Below are positions 38,931 to 48,104 of a DNA stretch of 48,686 bases, one piece after another. The notes under the pieces were generated by a model that ran no database searches, was not told the origin of the DNA, and saw nothing but the letters and a program-made list of their open reading frames with translations. Origin of the DNA: a virus. The stretch is from positions 1 through 48,686 of IMG/VR virus record IMGVR_UViG_3300035670_000333; one strand, 5' to 3'. Position 1 is the first letter of the stretch. Each line of letters opens with the position of its first letter. A program made the translations under genes and the position numbers.

Positions 38931-40352
38931 ATGGAAATTTCCAGAATTTTAGAGCAATTTCAGCAACTTTCGAGCGAGAACGAGTTTCTCAAGGAGTCTT
39001 ATGCTGACATGGCCCAAGCAATCATGGCTTTTGACGACAAAGGCTGGGATTTGCCAAATGGCGTTGATGGCTCCAACGGTTTCAAGCTAAACGAGATTAA
39101 GGGTGCCTCTGAGCGCATCCGTGAGATGGCTGAGGCCAACCCACTGCTAAAGCGTGGTTCTGCTATGCGAACCAGCTACATTTTTGGTCGTGGAGTGTCT
39201 TTCGGCACACTAGCCCCTCGCTACCAGAGGATTATCTCGAATCCCGTGAACCAAGACGTTCTATTCTCCCCAGAGGCACAGTCGATCAATGAGCGTAGCC
39301 ACTTTACCGACGGACAGTTCTTCCTAATTGCCGATGTTGCCACCAAGGAGTTCTCGCGAATTCCTTTCAACCAGATTTCCGGTGTTGTCACCGACCCAGA
39401 CGACGAAGAGAAGATTCGCTACGTTCGTCGCACTTGGACCAGAACCGAGGCTGACCTTGCAACTGGTCGTGCGACCAACAAGGAAATGAACGTCTGGTAT
39501 CCAGTCGACACCTACAACCCAGCAGGTCGTTACGTCTCCTCAATTCAGAGGCAGCCAGTTGATACCACTAAGCGTATCTTCGTATCCAGAGTTAACAGAA
39601 GGGCAGGTCGACTATGGGGTGTTCCAGATGCTCTACCAGCGATTCCATGGGCACACGCGTACAACGAATACTTGAAGGACGGGACGAGAGTCTTGAAGTC
39701 CCTAGCGATGTTCGCTTGGCAGCTGAGGAGCAAGAGCAAGGGCGGTGCTCAGGCTGCTGCTGCTGCGATTGCGACACCATCGACGGCGGGTTCGACTGCT
39801 GTGATGGGCGAGGGAATGGAAATGGCTGCTCTTCCGAGGGCGGGAAGTGTCGATCTGGGAACAGGGAGACCGCTAGCTTCGATGGTCGCATCCGCCTTAG
39901 AGGTGTCGATCGTAGCACTATTATCTGACCCCGGTTCGTCAGGTTCTTACTCCTCGGTTCAGACCCTAGACATTCCAACCATGAAGGCTATGGAAGCACG
40001 TCAGGCTGTGTGGACCCAGTTCTACATCCGAGTGCTTACCTTTATTGGCGTGCAGGAGCCTGTTGTGAACTGGCCGAAGATCGAGGTTGAGGCAACTCAG
40101 CGAATGATGCAGGCTTACGCGCTTGCTCGTGAGACCAACGCAATTTGGGATGACGAATACCGAGAGGCTGTCATCGAGTTGCTAGATGTGCCTAAGTTGC
40201 ACAGCGAGGCCCCAGACGCAACCGACCCATACCGCGACACTTCTGACGGAACTGCGAGCGCCGTTCCAAGTCAGGGCAACAGCGGTTCTGTGGGCTCGAT
40301 GCAGGACAACGCAAACGATTTGCGAGACGGTGACCAAGGGCCGATAGCATAG
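38931..40352 (+). CDS. portal protein
   Basis: The 473 aa product lies between terminase and protease. It has PLLKRGSAMRTSYIFGRGVSFG, FLIADVATKEFSRIPFNQISG and YNEYLKDGTRVLKSLAMFAW, the wing and stem pattern of actinophage portals, then a helical, flexible C-terminus ending NANDLRDGDQGPIA. It forms the dodecameric DNA gate at one capsid vertex. Confidence 0.88.
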   Translation: MEISRILEQFQQLSSENEFLKESYADMAQAIMAFDDKGWDLPNGVDGSNGFKLNEIKGASERIREMAEANPLLKRGSAMRTSYIFGRGVSFGTLAPRYQRIISNPVNQDVLFSPEAQSINERSHFTDGQFFLIADVATKEFSRIPFNQISGVVTDPDDEEKIRYVRRTWTRTEADLATGRATNKEMNVWYPVDTYNPAGRYVSSIQRQPVDTTKRIFVSRVNRRAGRLWGVPDALPAIPWAHAYNEYLKDGTRVLKSLAMFAWQLRSKSKGGAQAAAAAIATPSTAGSTAVMGEGMEMAALPRAGSVDLGTGRPLASMVASALEVSIVALLSDPGSSGSYSSVQTLDIPTMKAMEARQAVWTQFYIRVLTFIGVQEPVVNWPKIEVEATQRMMQAYALARETNAIWDDEYREAVIELLDVPKLHSEAPDATDPYRDTSDGTASAVPSQGNSGSVGSMQDNANDLRDGDQGPIA

Positions 40353-40367
40353 CGCTATAACCCCATG

Positions 40368-40376
40368 TGGTATTAT
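40368..40376 (+). promoter_or_regulatory. extended -10 promoter before the protease gene
   Basis: TGGTATTAT lies in the 57-base gap after the portal gene. TTGGAGATTT before the ATG at 40410 is the ribosome site. Confidence 0.45.
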
Positions 40377-40409
40377 TTCCTTTAGAGAAATTTTTTCTAT
40401 TGGAGATTT

Positions 40410-41396
40410 ATGGCTACTCAGCTAACCGAGTCCTTTGGCTTTGATGCTAAAGAGAACAAGAATAAGTGGCGCGTCAAGATCATCCAGTCTGGCTGGGGTT
40501 CTTCAGGATATTACAGCGAGGCTCTTTTATCAACTTATGGTCCTTCTGTGTTTAAGAAGGGCACCAAGGTGTTCATGAATCACCCTTCTGTGGCAGAGGC
40601 TTCTGACCGCCCAGAGCGTGACGTTCACCAGTTGGCAGGAAAGCTTGTTAGCGATGCCACCTTCCAAGAGGGCGCTCTATACGCCGATATTCAGTTTTAC
40701 TCCCACTACGCCCCAATCATCCGCGAGATGTATGAGGACGTAGGACTCTCGATCCACGCTCTAGGTGCTGCAAGCATGGGCGAGGCCGAGGGGAGACAAG
40801 GACCAATCGTCGAGTCGCTAATTGAGGACCCCCTCACTAGCGTCGACGTGGTAACCGTAGCTGGTGCTGGTGGAAAATTCATCAGTCTCCTCGAAAGCTA
40901 CAAAATAAAGGAGGACTCTGAGATCGTCTTAGATGAATCCGTTATGGAAGGAAACGAAAGCATGATTACAAAGGAAGAATTTGAGGCAGCGATTGCTGAC
41001 CTTAAGGCTACCTTCGTTGAGGCTATCGCTCCTCTAAGCGAGACTGTTGCAGTTCTCGCTGAGGCAGCTACTCCTGCTGAGGAGACTGAGGTTGAGGTTG
41101 CAGAAGATGCAGCTCCAGCTCTGGACCCAGTAGAGGTTGCTGAGAAGTTCAACGAATCTGGACTACCAAAGATCGCGCTAAAGCGTGTTTCCGAGGCGCT
41201 AAAGTCCGAAACTAACACCAAGTCGGTAGACGAGCTCATTGAGGACGAGAAGGCTTACGCTGCCTCTATCCGTGAGTCCATCACCGTAGTTGAGGCTGCT
41301 CCAGCAGTTGAGGCGACTGGTGTCATCCAAGAGGCAACCGCCTCGACCCCCGCTGACGAGTTTGACGCAATTGTGTCACGCATCGTAAAGAAGTAA
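40410..41396 (+). CDS. prohead protease with C-terminal scaffold domain
   Basis: The 328 aa product has an N-terminal half with VFMNHPSVAEASDRPERDV, YADIQFYSHYAPIIREM and GLSIHALGAASMGEAEG, which I read as the protease region (His and Ser candidates visible, catalytic set not proven). The C-terminal half is long, acidic and Ala/Glu-rich (about 180-300), typical of a scaffold. Such fused proteins shape the prohead and are then cleaved. It directly precedes decoration and capsid genes. Confidence 0.8.
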   Translation: MATQLTESFGFDAKENKNKWRVKIIQSGWGSSGYYSEALLSTYGPSVFKKGTKVFMNHPSVAEASDRPERDVHQLAGKLVSDATFQEGALYADIQFYSHYAPIIREMYEDVGLSIHALGAASMGEAEGRQGPIVESLIEDPLTSVDVVTVAGAGGKFISLLESYKIKEDSEIVLDESVMEGNESMITKEEFEAAIADLKATFVEAIAPLSETVAVLAEAATPAEETEVEVAEDAAPALDPVEVAEKFNESGLPKIALKRVSEALKSETNTKSVDELIEDEKAYAASIRESITVVEAAPAVEATGVIQEATASTPADEFDAIVSRIVKK

Positions 41397-41407
41397 GGAA
41401 AAAGTAA

Positions 41408-41743
41408 ATGGCTCTTAACGAGATTTACAAGCACGCTTCTGAGGTCACCCTACCAGTAGCTGACACCGTTGTGTCTGGCGACCTAGTAGTTGTTGGTGGC
41501 ATCGTAGGCGTTGCACAGCAGGATGCCATCACCGGCGAGGATGGCAACACTTACGCCACCCTAAAGCTGGATGGCGCATTTAAGTTCGCAGTTGCTACCG
41601 GAGCTACTCTTGCAGTAGGCGACGTTGCATATGCAGAAACCGCTGCAACCGAGGTCGGCAACACCGACACCAACGCAGCAGTCGGTCACGTAATCGCTGT
41701 TCAGGGTGGCAACGTAGTTGTTCGCCTTGTGGCTGGACTCTAA
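41408..41743 (+). CDS. capsid decoration protein (DUF2190-like)
   Basis: The 111 aa product is a small all-beta protein with LPVADTVVSGDLVVVGGIVG, FAVATGATLAVGDVAY and GHVIAVQGGNVVVRLV, the pattern of DUF2190 decoration proteins that sit on HK97-type capsids. It lies just before the major capsid gene and shares its high-expression codon bias. Confidence 0.82.
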   Translation: MALNEIYKHASEVTLPVADTVVSGDLVVVGGIVGVAQQDAITGEDGNTYATLKLDGAFKFAVATGATLAVGDVAYAETAATEVGNTDTNAAVGHVIAVQGGNVVVRLVAGL

Positions 41744-41756
41744 GGTAAGGTAGAAA

Positions 41757-42860
41757 ATGAGTGAATTCATTACTGAGCGTCAGGTAGAGGCAGCCAAGCT
41801 GCTCGAAGGCGCACTTCGTGGTGACAAGGCTGACAAGCTAAAGCTTCAGGAAGGCATCGCTACCAGCGACCTACCAGTTCAGCTAGCACCAACCATCAAC
41901 AAGATCATGCTCGAGAACTACGCAGCTCAGCCAAAGGTCTGGGACCAGTTCGCAACTCGACTAGTAGTTGACGACTTCCGCCCAGTTACCTTCCAGGCTA
42001 TGAAGTATGACGACGAGGGCATGGACAACGCTGGCGACACCTTCCGCGAGGGTTCGCTACCAACCGTTCCTGAGTATGCAGAATACCCAACCGCTGGCTG
42101 GTTCAACGTAACCGAGCAGACCATGTCCGTAAAGAAGGCCGGAACTCGTATCCGCTTCTCATGGGAGGCTATCGTTAACGACGGCCAGATTGGTCTACTA
42201 GAGCGCCTACCTGTCGAGCTAGCTGTCAAGGCTGCCGGCAAGGAGGACGAGGAAGTTACCAAGCAGCTAGTATCTGCTGGTGGCCTGAACACCACCAACT
42301 TCAAGTCTGCTAACCAGAACTTGCTTTCTGGCAACGCTGCTCTTTCCCTAGAGTCCCTAGAGGCTGCTATTGAGGCTGCAAACCTACAGACCTGGAATGG
42401 TGCAAACATCACTCCAATCTCACGTTTCGCCCTAGTAGTTCCTCGTGCACTAGAGATGACCGCTCGCAAGATTCTTGCTATCCAGCAGGTTCGCACCGAG
42501 ACCACCTCTGGCTCCACCGTAACCTCTACCGTTGCTGGCAACCCAATTGCTTCTCAGGTAACCGTAGTCGTAAACGACTGGATCACCAAGATCAACTCTG
42601 GCGCAGGCGCTTACTGGTTCCTAATTCCAGTTCCTGGCCAGGCTCTAAACCCAGGTGTAGCACTAGGCTTCCTACGTGGCTACGAGACCCCAGAGCTTCG
42701 CGTAAAGGCGAACGGCGGTCTATACCTAGGTGGTTCGGCAGTTCCAGCTCGTGAGGGTTCGTTCGACAACGACGACTTCGAGATGCGAATCCGTCACATC
42801 GCAACTGGTGGCTTCATCGTTCCAACCGGAACCATCGCTTCCACTGGTGCAGGTGCATAA
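41757..42860 (+). CDS. major capsid protein (HK97 fold)
   Basis: The 367 aa product has the N-arm/E-loop style region (DDEGMDNAGDTFREGSLPTV), then the A- and P-domain helices (LPVELAVKAAGKEDEEVTKQ, PISRFALVVPRALEMTARKI) and a C-terminal FDNDDFEMRIRHIATGGFIV as in actinophage capsid proteins. Codon use is strongly biased. It is followed by a strong terminator. Confidence 0.93.
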   Translation: MSEFITERQVEAAKLLEGALRGDKADKLKLQEGIATSDLPVQLAPTINKIMLENYAAQPKVWDQFATRLVVDDFRPVTFQAMKYDDEGMDNAGDTFREGSLPTVPEYAEYPTAGWFNVTEQTMSVKKAGTRIRFSWEAIVNDGQIGLLERLPVELAVKAAGKEDEEVTKQLVSAGGLNTTNFKSANQNLLSGNAALSLESLEAAIEAANLQTWNGANITPISRFALVVPRALEMTARKILAIQQVRTETTSGSTVTSTVAGNPIASQVTVVVNDWITKINSGAGAYWFLIPVPGQALNPGVALGFLRGYETPELRVKANGGLYLGGSAVPAREGSFDNDDFEMRIRHIATGGFIVPTGTIASTGAGA

Positions 42861-42876
42861 ATAGCTCCAAACTAGG

Positions 42877-42910
42877 AAATCCCCCGGAGAAATCTGGGGG
42901 ATTTTCTTTT
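42877..42910 (+). terminator. intrinsic terminator after the capsid gene
   Basis: AAATCCCCC (42877-42885) pairs over 9 bp with GGGGGATTT (42896-42904), followed by TCTTTT. It ends the capsid block. Confidence 0.9.
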
Positions 42911-42918
42911 GCTATACT
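42910..42918 (+). promoter_or_regulatory. extended -10 promoter for the NrdH-like gene
   Basis: TGCTATACT directly after the capsid terminator gives a new start near 42925. The leader includes CAAGC-CCCTA-GCTTG. Confidence 0.55.
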
Positions 42919-42987
42919 TGTTATCCACCCCGCCTGCAAGCCCCTAGCTTGTGGGCACTTTTTATCTTTAGAATGTTAGGAACAAAT

Positions 42988-43215
42988 ATGGTTACTGTAT
43001 ATACTTTGCCCTCTTGCCCACAGTGTGACATGACAAAGAAATACTTGACCAGAGAGAACATTCCGTTCTCAGAAGTTGATCTAACTCAGGATGAATCTGC
43101 TATGGAGCTTGTGCGTTCATGGGGCTACCAGTCGGCTCCAGTTGTGCGCTACGGAAGCGAGCATTGGAACGGTTTTAAACTCGATTATCTTAAAGAAATT
43201 AAAGTTGCTGCTTAG
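42988..43215 (+). CDS. nrdH: NrdH-like glutaredoxin
   Basis: The start is at the ATG at 42988 (MVTVYTLPSC) after TTAGGAACAAAT; the frame from 42949 is not supported. The 75 aa product has the CPQC redox pair (about 10-13), SAPVV and HWNGFKLDYL, the NrdH signature (usual form HWSGFRPD). It passes electrons to class Ib ribonucleotide reductase; no reductase is encoded here, so it would serve the host enzyme. Confidence 0.88.
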   Translation: MVTVYTLPSCPQCDMTKKYLTRENIPFSEVDLTQDESAMELVRSWGYQSAPVVRYGSEHWNGFKLDYLKEIKVAA

Positions 43216-43217
43216 TA

Positions 43218-43226
43218 TGCTACAAT
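43218..43226 (+). promoter_or_regulatory. extended -10 promoter of a short RNA
   Basis: TGCTACAAT lies just after the NrdH stop. The next gene starts 110 bases on, beyond a terminator and another promoter, so the product would be a short non-coding RNA. Confidence 0.5.
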
Positions 43227-43232
43227 TTATCT

Positions 43233-43312
43233 CGTAGCGTCCCTCCTTTCGCTACTTGTGTGTTGTGTTACGGCCCGCCCCGTTGAGTTTCTTTCTCCGG
43301 GGCGGGTTTTCT
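43233..43312 (+). ncRNA. putative small RNA with anti-Shine-Dalgarno loop
   Basis: About 80 bases lie between a promoter (43218-43226) and an intrinsic terminator (43274-43310). Its 5' end forms a 6-bp hairpin GTAGCG (43234-43239) / CGCTAC (43250-43255) with the loop TCCCTCCTTT. CCTCCTTTC matches the 3' tail of 16S rRNA and is complementary to AAAGGAGG. No open frame of note is inside. It could pair with ribosome-binding sites of early messages. The start point is predicted from the promoter only. Confidence 0.45.
43274..43310 (+). terminator. intrinsic terminator
   Basis: CCCGCCCC (43274-43281) pairs with GGGGCGGG (43299-43306), then TTTTCTTT. It separates the short RNA from the collagen-like gene. 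Confidence 0.85.
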
Positions 43313-43318
43313 TTACTC

Positions 43319-43327
43319 TGGTAGAAT
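43319..43327 (+). promoter_or_regulatory. extended -10 promoter of the collagen-like gene
   Basis: TGGTAGAAT ends nine bases before the ATG at 43337, and no Shine-Dalgarno sequence lies between, so the message is nearly leaderless. Confidence 0.5.
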
Positions 43328-43336
43328 TGACTCATA

Positions 43337-44077
43337 ATGATTATCTGGCCTGACAACGGACTTCCATCTCAAGCCCAAGACTGGGCAGAAAAAGTTGAGA
43401 CGGAAGTAAACCGCATTGACCGAGTTATCGGCAAGGCTAGACCGGGCGCAGGTTCCATAGGCGCATCTGGACCAACTGGACCACAAGGACCGCAAGGTCC
43501 TGCTGGAGAACAGGGGCCACAAGGTGAACGAGGCGAACAAGGCGAACAGGGTCCGCAGGGCGAGACTGGAGAACAGGGTCCTATTGGTCCTCAAGGTCCT
43601 CAGGGTGAAATTGGCCCTCAGGGTCCTCAGGGAGAGCAAGGAATTCAAGGTCCTCAAGGCGAAATTGGTCCCACAGGACCAATGGGACCTCAAGGAATCC
43701 AAGGAGAACAAGGACTTCAGGGTGAAGTGGGTCCTACGGGCCCCACAGGGGCTCGTGGTCCCGCTGGAGCACAGGGTGTGGAAGGTCCGATGGGACCTAT
43801 GGGTCCACAGGGCGAAGTCGGACCTCAGGGTGCGCTGGGCCCTGCTGGTCCTAAAGGTGATCGCGGTCCGACTGGACCGCAAGGTGCGCCGGGATTTACT
43901 GGACTCTCTGCTTACCAAGTAGCTCAGCAAAATGGCTTTGTTGGGACTGAGGTAGAATGGCTAGAGTCCTTAAAGGGCGCTGACGGTCAGCCTTTTGGCA
44001 ATATTGATGGCGGTAAGGCAAACACCAATTACGGTGGCATTACGTCAATTAGCGGAGGAAGCGCAGGTAGTTTCTAG
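43337..44077 (+). CDS. collagen-like fibre protein 1
   Basis: The 246 aa product has an N-terminal helical segment ([20 protein letters not shown]), about 48 Gly-X-Y triplets (roughly residues 37-190, e.g. [18 protein letters not shown]) and a C-terminal [20 protein letters not shown] motif known to follow collagen-like repeats, then INGG-type ending. It should make a triple-helical, trimeric fibre. Position after the capsid genes suggests a head fibre, though tail-fibre use is equally possible. Confidence 0.85.
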   Translation: MIIWPDNGLPSQAQDWAEKVETEVNRIDRVIGKARPGAGSIGASGPTGPQGPQGPAGEQGPQGERGEQGEQGPQGETGEQGPIGPQGPQGEIGPQGPQGEQGIQGPQGEIGPTGPMGPQGIQGEQGLQGEVGPTGPTGARGPAGAQGVEGPMGPMGPQGEVGPQGALGPAGPKGDRGPTGPQGAPGFTGLSAYQVAQQNGFVGTEVEWLESLKGADGQPFGNIDGGKANTNYGGITSISGGSAGSF

Positions 44078-44271
44078 TGGCAGTTCAGATTCAGTTTCGC
44101 AACGATACTGCGTACAATTGGCAATCCTACAACCCTGTTCTTGGTGAGGGCGAGATCGGCATCGAGAACGACACTAAGTTCATCAAGATTGGTGATGGTT
44201 ACACCCCATGGAACTCGCTTCCATATGGACCATACGCACCAATAACCGAGATTGATGGAGGTAATGCTTAA
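44077..44271 (+). CDS. short fibre-base domain protein
   Basis: The 64 aa product starts with GTG overlapping the previous TAG. It is a single copy of the domain QIQFRNDTAYNWQSYNPVLG, GEIGIENDTKFIKIGDGYTPW seen at the N-terminus of many phage fibres (Mtd-N-like) and repeated at the start of the protein encoded at 45380. It ends IDGGNA, encoded by GGAGGTAATGCT, which also supplies the ribosome site of the next gene. Confidence 0.75.
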   Translation: MAVQIQFRNDTAYNWQSYNPVLGEGEIGIENDTKFIKIGDGYTPWNSLPYGPYAPITEIDGGNA

Positions 44272-44684
44272 TGGCTAGCCTCCCAGTAAATATTGGATAC
44301 GGAACCGTCGAGGGGCGGTTCCTTATTGCGCTTGCAGACGGCACGGACGGCGACCTAAACCCAGATGGTCAGGCTGCTAGTGGTGTCATCTACTTCATCC
44401 CCTCTCTAACTGTGCTGAAGGGCGTAACGGCACATCCTGATCCGGTAACGATACTTCCAGCAACGGTTGAGTGCACTTTGGACGACGAAGGCTACCTAGT
44501 CGGTCCAGACGGCAATCGTGGTGTGCGCCTAGTCGCTACAAACGACTTGGATGCAAATCCAACAGGCTGGACTTGGAAGGTTCAATATCGGCTGACTGAT
44601 AGCGAAGGCTCCCCGCTGGGGCCAATCACTACTCAGGAAATCTCAGTCCCTGAAGGCCAAACAATCAACCTAACTGGAGTCTAA
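44271..44684 (+). CDS. fibre-module beta protein, paralogue A
   Basis: The 137 aa product has IGYGTVEGRFLIALADGTD, FIPSLTVLKG, PATVECTLDDEGYLVGPDGN, RGVRLVATNDLDANPTGWTW, a domain common in actinophage virion proteins. The next gene encodes a longer paralogue. It likely forms part of the fibre base. Direct function is unknown. Confidence 0.75.
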   Translation: MASLPVNIGYGTVEGRFLIALADGTDGDLNPDGQAASGVIYFIPSLTVLKGVTAHPDPVTILPATVECTLDDEGYLVGPDGNRGVRLVATNDLDANPTGWTWKVQYRLTDSEGSPLGPITTQEISVPEGQTINLTGV

Positions 44685-45380
44685 ATGCCAGACACAAACT
44701 TGCCAACTAATCTGTCCTACGGCACCGTAGTAGGACGCTTCCTGCTAGCTTACGCAGATGGAACTGACGTTGATCTTGGCCCAGACGGAGCAGCTGCTAA
44801 GGGCAGCATCTTCTTTACGCCATCCGTAATCACGCTGAAAGACAACCTAGCATCGCCAGCACCTGTTACTGTGCTTCCAAAGACCGTCGAGTGCACGCTT
44901 GACACCGATGGATACCTGCTTGGTCCAGACGGAACTCGTGGCGTTAGACTTCTTGCAACTGATGACTTAGACGCTAACCCAGTTAACTGGACTTGGGAAG
45001 TTGATTTCCGTCTTACTGACCAGAGCGACACCCCAATCTCTGGTCTAAGCAAATACAGCTTCCAACTACCTGCTTCGACCACAGTAGACCTAACTCTGGT
45101 GTCTCCTGTGCCCGGAGCTAACGGAACTTACTACAACGTAGGTCCAACTGGTCCAACTGGTCCACAAGCCGATCTAAGCAACGTAAACGCAGAAGCTCCG
45201 CTTGTATTCAACCCAATGGAAGAACTTTTCAGCTTTGACTGGAATTCAACCTCAATTGCTTATTTGGCAGACGTTGAGCTACCTACTCCAGCTCTGATTG
45301 GAAATGGTGACATGCTAAAATATAACGCAGAGACTTCTTCGTGGATCAACGCGAATATTATTGATGGAGGCAACGCCTAA
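44685..45380 (+). CDS. fibre-module beta protein, paralogue B, with short collagen-like hinge
   Basis: In the 231 aa product, residues 1-130 are a paralogue of the preceding protein (LSYGTVVGRFLLAYADGTD, KTVECTLDTDGYLLGPDG). Then [13 protein letters not shown]-like GPT triplets follow, a C-terminal domain (FNPMEELFSFDWNSTSIAYL) and the ending IDGGNA, again encoded over an SD-like GGAGG. The tandem duplication and added tail suggest a joined fibre stem. Confidence 0.75.
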   Translation: MPDTNLPTNLSYGTVVGRFLLAYADGTDVDLGPDGAAAKGSIFFTPSVITLKDNLASPAPVTVLPKTVECTLDTDGYLLGPDGTRGVRLLATDDLDANPVNWTWEVDFRLTDQSDTPISGLSKYSFQLPASTTVDLTLVSPVPGANGTYYNVGPTGPTGPQADLSNVNAEAPLVFNPMEELFSFDWNSTSIAYLADVELPTPALIGNGDMLKYNAETSSWINANIIDGGNA

Positions 45381-48103
45381 TGCCAGCGCAAACTATTATT
45401 AAGTTCAGACGCGATGACGCAGCAAACTGGCAGTCAGCAAACCCCATTCTTGGAGCTGGTGAAGCTGGGTATGAGCTAGACACTACTAAGCTAAAGATAG
45501 GTAATGGCGTTACCGCTTGGAACGACCTAGACTACTCCTACGGCGTTGGCGGAATAATCGTAACTGACACCGCTCCTACTGACACCGCTCGTTACCCAAT
45601 GTATTGGGACCCAACTGACTCGACTCTTTATGTCTGGAACCAGACTGAGTGGGAAGAGGCTGTGCCTACCACCATTGGTCCTACCGGTCCAACCGGACCT
45701 ATCGGACCTACGGGTCCACAGGGAACTGACATTCACTTCCTAGGTTCAGTTGCAACTGTATCTCTACTTCCAGCTACTGCGAACATTAACGATGCTTACA
45801 TCGTTGATGAAGATGGAAACCTTTATGTTTACAACGGCTCCGGCTGGACTGATGCTGGACAGATCGTAGGCCCGCAGGGACCAACCGGTCCAACTGGACC
45901 AACTGGACCTACTGGGCCATTGGGTGGAGTTTTTTTAGTAAGTGAAAGCCAGCCTACTGACCCAGTAAATGGCTCAGTATGGTTTGAGGAATCAACCGGA
46001 CTCTCATATGTGTATGTAGCTCCAGAAATGAGCTGGAACCTACTAAACATGTATGGCCCAACTGGACCACAGGGCCCTCAGGGAATTCAGGGTTCGCAGG
46101 GTGAACTTGGACCTACTGGACCTACTGGAGCTTTAGGTCCAATTGGCCCTACCGGACCACAGGGACCAACAGGCCCACAGGGTGAGATTGGACTCCAAGG
46201 ACCACAGGGCGAGCAGGGAATCCAAGGTATCCAAGGTGAACTTGGCCCGACCGGACCTACTGGCCCACAGGGAGAGCTGGGACCAACTGGACCTATTGGA
46301 CCAGAGGGTCCTACTGGACCTATCGGCCCAACTGGGCCTCAGGGACCTACTGGACCAACTGCTGGGGGAGACCTAACTGGTGTAACTTCGGTTTCTACCC
46401 TAGACTTTATTCAATTTGACCCAACTGGCAACGGCTCTGCTGCTGGTATCACTGGCTACCTAACTTGGAACCCAGTTGATGGCACGCTAGACCTAGGCAT
46501 GGACTCAGGTGCTGTTGTGCAGCAGATTGGTCAGGAAACCTACGTTCGAGTTCACAATGGAACCGCAGCCACAATTGCAAACGGATCTGTTGTTTATGTG
46601 AGCGGAACCTCTGATGTTCACGGACACGTTTCTGTTGCCCCATACACCGCAGATGGTGCTTCACCAAGCTTTACTGTTGTCGGTGTTGCAACTCAGGACA
46701 TCGCATCTGGGGCTGATGGATATGTTACCTACAATGGACTAGTTCGCGGAATTGACACTAGCTCGATTTCAGCTGGACAGCCTGTTTACGCAAGCCCAAC
46801 TACTGCTGGAGCATTTACTGGCGTAAAGCCAACTTCTCCAGACCACGTTATGGTTGTTGGCACCTGTGCAGTTAGCAGCGCGACTGAAGGTGCGATTCTA
46901 GTTTCGCTTCGTCCGATGCCAGACGCAGCTCTTGTCAACTACGACAACGCAGAATCTGGCCTTGAATCTTCAAACGTTCAGGCAGCGCTTGACGAATTAC
47001 AGCTAAACAAGGCAGATGTTAGCTTGCTGTCTTCTAACATTATGCTTTACCCAACTACTGCAAGCTCAGACATCTCTGGTTATTACAAACTAGTTGACTC
47101 ACTATCTGACCCAGATTACAATGACACTGCTGTAAACGTTACTACTGGATCAATTAACTCGACCGGACAGCTGATTTCATCTCTAGCTTCTTCTGCTGAG
47201 ATATTTGTTGGAGACGCTGGCGTTCTAAACATTAGCATCGTTGGTAATGTTCGCAAGACTTCTGGAAACGTAAACGATTTTGCCGAGTTCTACTTTGAGG
47301 TTTACCGGAGAAATGCAGCTGGAACTGAGACCTTAATTGGAACTTCAAACGCGACTGGGCCAGTAAATGTGACTTCATACGAGCAGTTCTCCGCAACCGC
47401 AGTTGTTGTTACTGGAAACTTCCTAGAGACTGACAGGATAGTAACCAAGTTCTATGGAACGCTTTTGGGTGGAACCGCAGCTACTTACGACTTCCAGTTC
47501 GGTGGCACCGCACCTGTACGTGTACTTTTACCTGTGCCGGTTTCGGTAATCCCAACCGCCGTAGCATCTGACATCATCGTAAACACCTCTAGCTTCAATG
47601 GTGCCCTAAGCGGTTCAGACGACACCGTTCAGAAGGCACTAGACAAGCTGGATGACATTACGCTTATCCCAAGTCAGACCGGAAACGACAACCGCGTTCT
47701 ATCTACTACTGGAAGCACTTTGCAGTGGATCGACCTTCAGATCATCGAAGGTCCAACTGGACCTGCTGGTGCCGATGGTGCAGATGCTCCTACTGTTACT
47801 GAGATTGTTTCCGCAACTGGAAACTACAACGTAACTAGCGCAGATAAGAACAAGTTGATTCGTATCAACAGCTCTAGTGCTGCAACCGTTTCATTCCCAA
47901 CCACAACCATTGATCCAACCCTAGAGGTCGGTATGGCACTAACTATCGTCCAGATGGGCGCTGGAAGGCTCACAATGGCTGCTGGCGGAAGTGCAATTGT
48001 TTACTCAACCCCGGGCAACAAGACCAGAGCTCAATACTCTATGGTCTCGGCTCTTTACCTAGGCTCTAACGAGTGGATCGTATCAGGAGATTTGGCGGTA
48101 TAA
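45380..48103 (+). CDS. large collagen-like fibre protein
   Basis: The 907 aa product has an N-terminal Mtd-N-like domain ([20 protein letters not shown], residues 5-50), then collagen-like GPT/GPQ triplets in three blocks (about 100-115, 165-180, 215-330), separated by small beta domains ([40 protein letters not shown]). From about 345 it is all-beta, with [20 protein letters not shown] and, at the end, [20 protein letters not shown], domains found at fibre tips. It is likely a trimeric adhesion fibre. The Thr-rich GPT triplets are good sugar acceptors for the nearby glycosyltransferases. Confidence 0.87.
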   Translation: MPAQTIIKFRRDDAANWQSANPILGAGEAGYELDTTKLKIGNGVTAWNDLDYSYGVGGIIVTDTAPTDTARYPMYWDPTDSTLYVWNQTEWEEAVPTTIGPTGPTGPIGPTGPQGTDIHFLGSVATVSLLPATANINDAYIVDEDGNLYVYNGSGWTDAGQIVGPQGPTGPTGPTGPTGPLGGVFLVSESQPTDPVNGSVWFEESTGLSYVYVAPEMSWNLLNMYGPTGPQGPQGIQGSQGELGPTGPTGALGPIGPTGPQGPTGPQGEIGLQGPQGEQGIQGIQGELGPTGPTGPQGELGPTGPIGPEGPTGPIGPTGPQGPTGPTAGGDLTGVTSVSTLDFIQFDPTGNGSAAGITGYLTWNPVDGTLDLGMDSGAVVQQIGQETYVRVHNGTAATIANGSVVYVSGTSDVHGHVSVAPYTADGASPSFTVVGVATQDIASGADGYVTYNGLVRGIDTSSISAGQPVYASPTTAGAFTGVKPTSPDHVMVVGTCAVSSATEGAILVSLRPMPDAALVNYDNAESGLESSNVQAALDELQLNKADVSLLSSNIMLYPTTASSDISGYYKLVDSLSDPDYNDTAVNVTTGSINSTGQLISSLASSAEIFVGDAGVLNISIVGNVRKTSGNVNDFAEFYFEVYRRNAAGTETLIGTSNATGPVNVTSYEQFSATAVVVTGNFLETDRIVTKFYGTLLGGTAATYDFQFGGTAPVRVLLPVPVSVIPTAVASDIIVNTSSFNGALSGSDDTVQKALDKLDDITLIPSQTGNDNRVLSTTGSTLQWIDLQIIEGPTGPAGADGADAPTVTEIVSATGNYNVTSADKNKLIRINSSSAATVSFPTTTIDPTLEVGMALTIVQMGAGRLTMAAGGSAIVYSTPGNKTRAQYSMVSALYLGSNEWIVSGDLAV

Positions 48104-48104
48104 C

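Noticed and set aside
41927-42541. Minus-strand frame of 204 codons inside the major capsid gene
   Set aside because: Antisense of a highly codon-biased capsid gene; Ser/Arg-rich sequence without motifs.
43313-43930. Minus-strand frame of 205 codons opposite the collagen-like gene
   Set aside because: It is the antisense shadow of Gly-X-Y repeats (low-complexity Ser/Leu/Arg) and lacks a ribosome site.
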